DNA of 20,059 nucleotides, from the NCBI RefSeq assembly GCF_023230885.1, contig NZ_JALNWM010000035.1:1-20059 (forward strand). Direction: 5' to 3'. This document shows positions 14,042 through 20,059 of the stretch, piece after piece. The stretch comes from Desulfocurvus sp. GTDB lineage: Bacteria; Desulfobacterota; Desulfovibrionia; Desulfovibrionales; Desulfovibrionaceae. The notes beneath the pieces were generated by a model that saw nothing but the letters and a program-made list of their open reading frames with translations, searched no databases and was not told the origin of the DNA. Numbering within the stretch: position 1 is the first letter of the stretch; the number at the start of each line of letters is the position of its first letter. The position numbers were made by a program, and so were the translations under genes.

Positions 14042-15418
14042 ATGGACGATGTCGTCTTTGAAAACATCCGGCTGGAGCCGGAATTCGAATATTTCCTCTA
14101 TGTGGGCGAAATAAAGGCCCACGGCCTGAACGATTTCGTCCGCCGGGGGCTGGAGCGCCGCTTCGGGCGGCCCTTTCGGGCCATTACCGTCTGCCCCGAC
14201 GTGCTCGAAACCTACCCCGTCGGCAACATCCTGGCCGCGAACCCCTGGCTGGCCCGGGCCCCGGGGCGCACCGCCGGGCGCAGGCCCGTGGGCGACTTCG
14301 CCCATTACCTCTCGTGCGACCGCTATTTCCGCGCCCTGCTGGAGCGCCTGCTCGCCGCCCAGGGGCGGCTGTTCGTCTGGATGTTCGAGACGCGCCAGGA
14401 ATTTTTGCTGCGCGACGTGCGCGGGGTGACGCTCCTTGGGCCCGACCCGGCCGTGGTCCACGCCGTGAACGACAAGACCTGGCAGTATCGCAACCTGTCC
14501 GGGGTGGTGCCCATGGCGGACTTCGAGGTCTGCACCGGGCGCGCGGCCATGCTGGAGGCCTGCGGGCGCATGGGCTGCTCCTGCGGGCAGCGGGTTTTCG
14601 TCTCCTGCCCCTACAGCGCCGCCGGGGCCGCGAGCATGGTCGTTTCCGACCCCGCCCGGGCCGGGGAGCGCTTCGACCAGGACGGCTGCTTCCTGGTCAG
14701 CCGCTATGTGCCCCATGTGTGGGACCCCACGGTCCTTGGCGTGGTGGGCAACGAGCGCGAGGTCTTCGTCGCCGGGGTGGCCGACATGACCATCGAGGAC
14801 GGCAACAAGTTCCGGGGGTCGACCTTCCCCTCGCTGCTGCCCGCCCGCGTCCAGGGCGTCCTGCGCGAGCATACCGTGGCCGTGGGCCGGGTGCTCGGGC
14901 GCATGGGCTTCCGGGGCATCTTCGGCTGCGACTTCATCGTCGCCCCCGACGAAAGCGTCTATTTCATCGAGGTCAACCCCCGCAAGCAGGGGACGACCAT
15001 GGAGTTCTGCTGCACCCTGGAGCACCTGCTGCCCGACGGCGCGCCCAACCTGCCGGAGCTGGAGATCTGCGCCGTGCTGGACGGGCGTTTTCCCGAGGGC
15101 ATGCCCTCCGGGCCCGACGGCGAGGCGGCCGGGCGCCTGGGGCTGCACTGGGGCACCTACAACCACAAGATAGAGATTCCCGGCGTGCGCACCACGCACG
15201 CCGTGTTGCAGGACATGCCCGAGCGCGACCTGTTCCGCCGCGTGGCGGCGGACGGGCCGGGCGGGGCGGTGGTGCTGGAGCATGTGGGCGGCGGGGTCGC
15301 CGTTCTGCCCGGCACCTTCCTGGGCCGGGTGGCCGCGGTGGCCCCCACCCGGGAGCAGATGCTCGCCGCACTGGCCGGGGGGCGCAACCAGCTCGCGGCG
15401 TCCATCACGGGCGCCTGA
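14042..15418 (+). CDS. ATP-grasp ligase of unknown substrate
   Basis: The 458-residue soluble protein has an ATP-grasp fold in its middle. K145 in NDKTW is a candidate nucleotide-binding lysine. The metal site is seen in G-C-D297-F and in F-I-E310-V-N312-P-R-K-Q-G. ATP-grasp enzymes activate a carboxylate as an acyl phosphate and join it to an amine or thiol. The N-terminal 130 residues could be a pre-ATP-grasp domain, and the C-terminal 90 residues after the metal site are additional. I cannot name the substrate. The start ATG 14042 follows AAAGGA; the frame extends to 13982 but that covers the promoter. It is the first gene of a three-gene operon; the aminomutase follows after 20 bases, which suggests ligation of a beta-amino acid. 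Confidence 0.82.
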   Translation: MDDVVFENIRLEPEFEYFLYVGEIKAHGLNDFVRRGLERRFGRPFRAITVCPDVLETYPVGNILAANPWLARAPGRTAGRRPVGDFAHYLSCDRYFRALLERLLAAQGRLFVWMFETRQEFLLRDVRGVTLLGPDPAVVHAVNDKTWQYRNLSGVVPMADFEVCTGRAAMLEACGRMGCSCGQRVFVSCPYSAAGAASMVVSDPARAGERFDQDGCFLVSRYVPHVWDPTVLGVVGNEREVFVAGVADMTIEDGNKFRGSTFPSLLPARVQGVLREHTVAVGRVLGRMGFRGIFGCDFIVAPDESVYFIEVNPRKQGTTMEFCCTLEHLLPDGAPNLPELEICAVLDGRFPEGMPSGPDGEAAGRLGLHWGTYNHKIEIPGVRTTHAVLQDMPERDLFRRVAADGPGGAVVLEHVGGGVAVLPGTFLGRVAAVAPTREQMLAALAGGRNQLAASITGA

Positions 15419-15438
15419 CCACGAGGAGGCAGCACATC

Positions 15439-17013
15439 GTGTCGCAGACCAGCGAGGCCGCACTGGACAAGTTCACCACCGATCTTCTGGAACAGCTGGC
15501 CGGGGGCGGCGACGCCCCGGCGCAGCTGCGGGCGGGCATCGAGGCCCTGGCCGCGGCCGCGCGGGACGCCCAGGCCACGGCGCCCATCGTGGCCCTGTTC
15601 CGCGCCCTGCGCGAGGCCAAGGCCGGGGCCGGGCTGGGCCACGAGGCCTTCGGCCTGTCGCGGGCGGACCTGGAGGCCCTGGCCCGGCGCCACGCGGCCA
15701 TCGACGAGCACGGCGTCACCGTGGGCGGCCGCGCCGGTCGCGCCCTGGACATCATCGCCCAGGCCAACCCGCGCGTGGCCGACTATCTGGCCCGCAAGGA
15801 CGAGGAGGCCCCCAGCGGCATCGAGCTGTGGGACACCATCCAGGAAAACCAGGCCCGCATCCGCAAGGCTCTGGGCCTGGACGAGGCGACGTGGAACTCC
15901 TTCGGCGGCCAGCTCGCCAACGCCATCAACGACGTGCAGACCCTGGCCCGCTGCATCGACCTGCCCGCCGACACCATCCGCGACGTGACCCGGGTCACCG
16001 GCAGGTACCGCATGCGCCTGACGCCGTACTACGCCAGCCTGATCCGGCCCGGGGTGGTCAACGATCCGGTGCTGCTGCAAAGCGTGCCCACCGGCGAGAT
16101 GGTCGACAACGTGGGCGAGGAGCTGCCGCCGGTGGCCAGCGACCACTCCCCGGCCCGCCTCGTCGATCAGTTCTACCCGCGCGTGGTGGCCGTCAAGGTG
16201 ACCAACATCTGCGCCATGTACTGCACCCACTGCCTGCGCATCGCCCATATCGGCTCGGCCGACCGCACCTTCTCCAAGGCCGCCTACCAGGAGGCCATCG
16301 ACTATATCGCGGCCAACCCGGCCATCCGCGACGTGCTCATCACCGGCGGCGACGCCTTCATGCTGCCCAACGCGAGCCTCAAATGGCTGCTGGACAAGCT
16401 CGACGCCATCGACCATGTGCGCATGAAGCGCCTGGGCACCCGCGTCCCGGTGACCACGCCCCAGCGCGTGGACAACGAGCTTTTGGACATCCTGGAGGCA
16501 TCCAACGAGCGCGGGCCCGTGCGCGTGGTGACCCAGATCAACACCGCCCAGGAGATCACCCCCGTTTCCAAGGACGCCTTCCGGCGCATCTCCAGGCGGG
16601 TCATGGCCGTGCTCAACCAGGCCGTGCTCATGCGCGGGATCAACGACTCGCGGATCAAGATGTGGAAGTTGTGCGAGACGATCCAGGAGGCCTATGTGCG
16701 GCCATACTACGTCTTCAACTGTTCATATCGCAACCCGCAGTACACGCATATGCGCGTGCCTATAGAGAAGGGGCGCGACATCGTAGAGAGCATGTACGGC
16801 AACATATCCGGCGACGCCGTGCCGCGCTATATCGCCGCCGCCGGGGGCAAGGTGCCCCTGCACCGCGACAACGTGGTGCGCCGCGAGGGCGGGGCCGTGG
16901 TGCTGCGCAAGCCCTGGAGCGGGGAGGAGACGGTCTATCCCGACGCCCTGCCCGGGCTCTACGACAACGACGCGGACTTCGCCTTCAACAAGTACGGCAA
17001 GGAGCGGTCATGA
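15439..17013 (+). CDS. KamA-like radical SAM aminomutase with divergent substrate site
   Basis: The 524-residue protein resembles lysine 2,3-aminomutase from about residue 130 onward. C258-x3-C262-x2-C265 (CAMYCTHC) binds the [4Fe-4S] cluster and S-adenosylmethionine. R267 matches the arginine that holds the substrate carboxylate. K471 in AAGGKVPL matches the PLP lysine. VPIEKGRDIVESMYGNISG is the family's C-terminal segment. Both aspartates that bind the lysine side-chain amine appear replaced (S429 and A467), so the substrate is probably not lysine. Residues 1-125 are an extension absent from classical KamA. GTG 15439 is chosen because AGGAGG lies at 15424-15429. The gene overlaps the M20 gene in an ATGA. 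It should move an alpha-amino group to the beta carbon of an amino acid. Confidence 0.88.
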   Translation: MSQTSEAALDKFTTDLLEQLAGGGDAPAQLRAGIEALAAAARDAQATAPIVALFRALREAKAGAGLGHEAFGLSRADLEALARRHAAIDEHGVTVGGRAGRALDIIAQANPRVADYLARKDEEAPSGIELWDTIQENQARIRKALGLDEATWNSFGGQLANAINDVQTLARCIDLPADTIRDVTRVTGRYRMRLTPYYASLIRPGVVNDPVLLQSVPTGEMVDNVGEELPPVASDHSPARLVDQFYPRVVAVKVTNICAMYCTHCLRIAHIGSADRTFSKAAYQEAIDYIAANPAIRDVLITGGDAFMLPNASLKWLLDKLDAIDHVRMKRLGTRVPVTTPQRVDNELLDILEASNERGPVRVVTQINTAQEITPVSKDAFRRISRRVMAVLNQAVLMRGINDSRIKMWKLCETIQEAYVRPYYVFNCSYRNPQYTHMRVPIEKGRDIVESMYGNISGDAVPRYIAAAGGKVPLHRDNVVRREGGAVVLRKPWSGEETVYPDALPGLYDNDADFAFNKYGKERS

Positions 17014-18242
17014 CCGTCGGCTCCCGCGGCCTCAATTCGAGGACCGCACAGTCCATCCTGCGCTGGACCCGCGAGCGCGAGCCCGAGATGCTCGCCCTGC
17101 TGGAGCGGCTGGTGCGCATCAACTCGTACACCGCCAACAAGGCCGGGACGGACGCCGTGGGCGCGGTGCTGCGCGAGGCCATGACCGGCCTGGGCTTTGG
17201 GGTGCAGGTCGTGCCCCAGGCCGACGCGGGCGACCATCTGATCGCCCGCTGCCCCGGGGCGCGCAGGCTGGCCCCCGGGCAGCGCCAGGTCCTGTTTTGC
17301 GGCCATATGGACACCGTGTTCCCGCCCGACAGCGGCTTCGACGCCTTCGTCAACCAGGGCGACCGCGTCACCGGCCCGGGGGTCATCGACATGAAGGGCG
17401 GGCTGGTGGCGGGCATCTACGCCCTGGCGGCCCTGGCGGCCCACGGCCAGCTGGAGGGGATGCCCGTGGCCTTCGTCTTCAACTCCGACGAGGAGACCGG
17501 CTCCTACCGCTCCCGCGAGCTGATCATGGCCGAGGCCGCGCGCAGCGCCTTCGCCTTCGTCTTCGAATGCTCCGGCCCCGGCGGGGAGACCACCACCGGG
17601 CGCAAGGGCAAGACGACCCTGCGCGTCCGCGCCACGGGCCGTGCCGGGCATGCGGGCAACCTGGGCCATGCCAAGCCCAGCGCCGTGCTGGAGCTGGCCC
17701 ACAAAACCATCGCCCTGGAGGCCCTGAACGACGCGGCCCGGGGCGTTTCGGTGAACGTGGGGCTCGTGTCGGGCGGGGTGGGGCCCAATACCGTGGCCCC
17801 GCGCGCCGAGGCCACGGTGGAGTGCCGCTATCGCACGGCGGCCGACGGCGAGGCTCTGGTGGCCGCCGCCGTGGCCCTGGCCGGGCGGCCCGAGGTGCCC
17901 GGAACCGCCGTGGAGGTGGAGGTCGTGCCCGGGCGTCCGCCCATGGAGCCCGGCCCGGCCAACCGCAGGCTGCTGGAGCATGTGGTGGCGGCCGGGCGCG
18001 AACTGGACGTGCCCGTGGCGGAGGACTACCGGGGCGGCGTGTCCGACGCGAACTACATCGCCCAGGTGGGCACCCCGGTGCTCGACGGCCTGGGCCCCGG
18101 CGGCGAGCGCGACCACTCGCCCGAGGAATACATGATAACGAGTACCCTGGCCGCCCGGGCGGCCCTGGCGGCCGTCTCCGCCCGGCGCATCTGGGACGCC
18201 ATGACCCGCGAGGGCCGGATTTCCGGGGGCGGTGCGGCTTGA
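17010..18242 (+). CDS. M20-family metallopeptidase or deacylase
   Basis: The 410-residue cytoplasmic enzyme has all elements of the two-zinc M20 family. They are GHMDTVFPP (H99 metal, D101), the bridging aspartate D127 in GVIDMKGG, the catalytic pair SDEETGS (E161, E162), E186 in ECSGP, and H369 in RDHS. The dimerisation insert is present (RAGHAGNLG, 211-219). It is close to the CPG2/ArgE/DapE group, which hydrolyses an amide beside a free carboxylate. AAGGAG precedes the ATG, which overlaps the aminomutase stop by four bases. No signal peptide is seen. In the operon it may remove an acyl or aminoacyl group from a beta-amino acid conjugate, or serve for turnover. B. subtilis also has an M20-like gene (yodQ) near its kamA, a suggestive parallel. 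Confidence 0.92.
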   Translation: MTVGSRGLNSRTAQSILRWTREREPEMLALLERLVRINSYTANKAGTDAVGAVLREAMTGLGFGVQVVPQADAGDHLIARCPGARRLAPGQRQVLFCGHMDTVFPPDSGFDAFVNQGDRVTGPGVIDMKGGLVAGIYALAALAAHGQLEGMPVAFVFNSDEETGSYRSRELIMAEAARSAFAFVFECSGPGGETTTGRKGKTTLRVRATGRAGHAGNLGHAKPSAVLELAHKTIALEALNDAARGVSVNVGLVSGGVGPNTVAPRAEATVECRYRTAADGEALVAAAVALAGRPEVPGTAVEVEVVPGRPPMEPGPANRRLLEHVVAAGRELDVPVAEDYRGGVSDANYIAQVGTPVLDGLGPGGERDHSPEEYMITSTLAARAALAAVSARRIWDAMTREGRISGGGAA

Positions 18243-18283
18243 CCTTCAACCGGGAAGCAGATATGCACTCGGTACGATTTGCT

Positions 18284-18321
18284 CCCCGTCGGACCAGCCG
18301 CAAGGCCTCCGGCGGGGTTTT
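18284..18321 (+). terminator. Terminator of the ATP-grasp/aminomutase/M20 operon
   Basis: CCCCGTCGG (18284-18292) pairs with CCGGCGGGG (18309-18317) over nine pairs with one T-G. An inner stem closes on a GCAA loop, and TTTT follows (18318-18321). It separates the three-gene operon from the NYN-GNAT gene. Confidence 0.7.
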
Positions 18322-18339
18322 GCATCCCAAGGGGACCCC

Positions 18340-19467
18340 ATGCCCATAGAGCCGGCCCTGAAGCGGGCCCATGTCTTCGTGGACGGGCAGAACCTGTTCC
18401 ACGCCGTGAAGAGCGCCTTCGGCCACACCTATCCCAACTACGACATCCCCCGGCTGGCCGAGGCGGTCTGCCGCCGCATGGGCTGGCAGCTGGAGGGGGT
18501 CACCTTCTACACCGGGGTGCCCTCCGAGGCCGACAACCCCTTCTGGCACGCCTTCTGGAGCGCCAAGCTCGCGGCCCTGGGCTCGCGCGGCGTGCGCACC
18601 GAGGCCCGCGAACTGCGCTACCAGAACCGCGTCATCCGCATGGCCGACGGCGGCGAGGTGGCCGTGCAGGCGGGCCTGGAAAAGGGCATCGACGTGAAGA
18701 TGGCCCTGGACGTGGTGCGCATGGCCCGCGAGGGCGCCTGCGACGTTTTGCTGCTGTTCTCCCAGGACCAGGACATGGCCGAGGCCGCCGCCGAGGTCCG
18801 GCGCATTTCAGTTGAGCGCGACCGCTGGCTCAAGGTCGCCTCGGCCTACCCTGTGGGGCCGGACTACCCCAACCGCCGGGGCGTCAACGGCACGGACTGG
18901 ATCAGGATCGAGCGCGAGATGTACGACGCCTGCATCGACCCGGCCAACTACAGCCCCCCGCCGGTCCGGGTCGTCCCGGCCCCGGCGCTGTCCGAGGAAT
19001 ATTCCGTGCGCCGGGCCGCGCAGCGCGATCTCGGCGTCCTGGTCCGGCTGCGCCGGGCCATGTTCGCCGAGATATGGGACGGCGGCCTCGACGCCGAGGC
19101 CCTGGCCGCCCGCGACGGCGCCTTTTTCCTGCCGCTCCTGGAGCGCGGCGGGGCCGCGGCCTGGCTGGCCCTGGACGCGGGCGGCCAGGCCGTGGCCTGC
19201 GCGGCGGTGCATGTGCTCCAGGGTTCGCCCAAGCCCTGGGCCCTGGACGGCCGTGTGGCCTATGTGAGCAGCATGTTCACCGCCCCGGCCCACCGCCGCC
19301 GGGGGCTGGCCCGGCGGCTCCTGGCCGAGTGCACGGCCTTCGCCCGGGAGCGGGGCGTGGCCTGCGTCAGCCTGCACGGCGCGCCCGCGGGCCGGGCGCT
19401 TTACGAGTCCGCCGGGTTTGCCGCCACCAACGAGATGCGGCTGCTGCTGCCCGGCGAGGGCGGCTGA
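18340..19467 (+). CDS. NYN-domain (PIN-like RNase) fused to GNAT acetyltransferase
   Basis: The 375-residue protein has two parts. Residues about 8-205 form a NYN domain of the LabA type: VFVDGQN (D15), K-G-I-D118-V-K with D124, and SQDQDM (D143, D145) give the acidic metal site of PIN-like ribonucleases. After a proline-rich linker (205-217), residues 221-370 form a GNAT domain. It has the acetyl-CoA loop HRRRGLARRL (318-327) and the late motif GRALYESAGF (351-360). The reading frame is continuous, with no sign of two genes joined by error. The substrate of either half is unknown. The start ATG 18340 follows AAGGGGA. It lies 98 bases after the M20 gene, behind a terminator, so it is likely a separate unit. 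This domain pairing is unusual to me. Confidence 0.85.
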   Translation: MPIEPALKRAHVFVDGQNLFHAVKSAFGHTYPNYDIPRLAEAVCRRMGWQLEGVTFYTGVPSEADNPFWHAFWSAKLAALGSRGVRTEARELRYQNRVIRMADGGEVAVQAGLEKGIDVKMALDVVRMAREGACDVLLLFSQDQDMAEAAAEVRRISVERDRWLKVASAYPVGPDYPNRRGVNGTDWIRIEREMYDACIDPANYSPPPVRVVPAPALSEEYSVRRAAQRDLGVLVRLRRAMFAEIWDGGLDAEALAARDGAFFLPLLERGGAAAWLALDAGGQAVACAAVHVLQGSPKPWALDGRVAYVSSMFTAPAHRRRGLARRLLAECTAFARERGVACVSLHGAPAGRALYESAGFAATNEMRLLLPGEGG

Positions 19468-19542
19468 TTCCGCAGCCCGCGCTCAATGCGCTTGCCCTGG
19501 GCCTTGGGTTGCTGCCGCCCGGCGAGGGGGCTGAGTCCGCAG
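19443..19542 (+). repeat. Imperfect direct repeat across the end of the NYN-GNAT gene
   Basis: A 33-base unit (19443-19475) that includes the stop codon recurs as a 32-base unit (19511-19542). There are 30 identities, two substitutions and one single-base gap; both contain GGCGAGGG, GGCTGA and TCCGCAG. Both copies preserve the gene-end sequence. It looks like a partial tandem duplication of the gene's 3' end. The rest of 19468-19621 shows nothing else clear. Confidence 0.65.
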
Positions 19543-19621
19543 GGCGTGGCGGCCCGTTCCCCCTTGGGCTTGCGTCCGCCTCCCGATGCGGTGTAGGGTC
19601 CGGAACCTTTTCGGGGTGCCC

Positions 19622-20059
19622 ATGCACGAGCCGCTTCAGATCCTCCTCGCCCTCGCCCCGGCCCCCTGGGCCGAGGACCTCGGTCGCGCGCTGCGCGAGG
19701 CCGGAATGCGGGCGGAGTTCGCCGTCATGGGCTCCGGCGGCGACGCGGACGCCCTGCTGGGCTGGCCGTGGGACGCGGTGCTGGCCGACCTGGAGGCCCC
19801 GCCCCTGGGGCTGGACACCCTGCTGGAGCGCATTTCCCCGCGCGGCGCGGGGCCGCCGGTGCTGGTCCTGGCGCGCGAGTGTTCCCTGGACGAGGCCGTG
19901 CGCGCCATGCGCCGGGGCGCGGCGGACGTTGTGCGCCTGGACGACATCCGGCGCCTGCCCCGGGCCCTGGCCACGGCCCTGGCCCGCGCCCGGCGGGTGA
20001 ACCTTGGGCGCGACGAGGAGCGCCTGCGCCAGTTCTCGCGTTTTTCCATCGAAAAGGCC
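19622..20059 (+). CDS. N-terminus of a signalling protein with a degenerate receiver domain (partial)
   Basis: The frame is open from ATG 19622 to the window edge, 146 codons without a stop. Residues 1-125 look like a receiver (REC) domain: alternating hydrophobic strands, a central V-L-A-D56-L-E with a possible phosphoacceptor aspartate, V-L-V-L-A and R-R-G-A-A-D-V-V. The N-terminal acidic pair (normally DD) and the conserved lysine (K-P) are missing, so it may not be phosphorylated normally. A helical linker ending RLRQFSRFSIEKA resembles the start of a PAS domain in sensor kinases. Most likely it is a hybrid sensor histidine kinase or REC-PAS regulator. The ribosome site is weak (CGGGG). 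Confidence 0.65.
   Translation, partial: MHEPLQILLALAPAPWAEDLGRALREAGMRAEFAVMGSGGDADALLGWPWDAVLADLEAPPLGLDTLLERISPRGAGPPVLVLARECSLDEAVRAMRRGAADVVRLDDIRRLPRALATALARARRVNLGRDEERLRQFSRFSIEKA

Noticed and set aside
12737..15463. A 908-codon open frame on the minus strand extending upstream of the TAXI receptor
   Set aside because: The receptor has a clear signal peptide and ribosome site at 13720. The upstream part runs antisense to the ATP-grasp gene and has the Gly/His/Ala/Arg-rich make-up of GC-rich shadow frames.

Overview
The window is high-GC DNA that looks like the chromosome of a sulfate-reducing deltaproteobacterium of the Desulfovibrionaceae type. The main argument is a complete tmc operon, which encodes a transmembrane redox complex typical of these organisms. 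A free-standing FMN-riboswitch ribB, an HBM-type chemoreceptor and a TAXI-type TRAP transporter fit the same background. I see no integrase, transposase, phage gene or CRISPR array, so it reads as core or near-core chromosome with one unusual gene cluster.

Layout from left to right. (1) The 5' tip of a leftward gene (1-89) is followed by a 427-base leader. (2) The tmcD-tmcC-tmcB-tmcA operon (517-4349) ends in a strong terminator. It encodes a cytoplasmic repeat protein, a cytochrome b-like membrane subunit, a CCG-domain iron-sulfur protein and a periplasmic tetraheme cytochrome c3. Together they should pass electrons from periplasmic hydrogen or formate oxidation to the cytoplasm. (3) A stable-RNA unit holds tRNA-Val(TAC) and two identical tRNA-Asp(GTC) genes separated by a hairpin-rich spacer, and ends in a terminator. 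(4) ribB sits behind an FMN riboswitch whose ON/OFF base pairing can be read from the sequence. (5) A two-gene signalling operon encodes a PAS-PAS-HD-GYP c-di-GMP phosphodiesterase and an overlapping methyl-accepting chemotaxis protein. A textbook sigma-54 -24/-12 promoter lies in front of it, with two inverted repeats further upstream.

(6) A leftward operon (13720 to 9991) encodes a TAXI periplasmic binding protein, a fused TRAP permease and a small zinc-ribbon membrane protein. A long hairpin lies between the first two genes. (7) Divergent from it is a tight rightward operon (14042-18242): an ATP-grasp ligase, a KamA-like radical SAM/PLP aminomutase with a long N-terminal extension, and an M20 metallopeptidase. 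It closes with a terminator. (8) Next come a NYN-domain/GNAT fusion protein, a short imperfect direct repeat, and the start of a signalling protein with a degenerate receiver domain, cut by the right edge.

The best candidate for an undescribed system is the ATP-grasp/aminomutase/M20 cluster. The aminomutase keeps the radical SAM cysteines, the carboxylate-binding arginine and the PLP lysine. It appears to have lost both aspartates by which lysine 2,3-aminomutase recognises the lysine side chain. This suggests a beta-amino acid other than beta-lysine that is then ligated and later trimmed. The divergent transporter could supply a precursor or recover the product. That functional link is inference; the gene order and motifs are seen directly.
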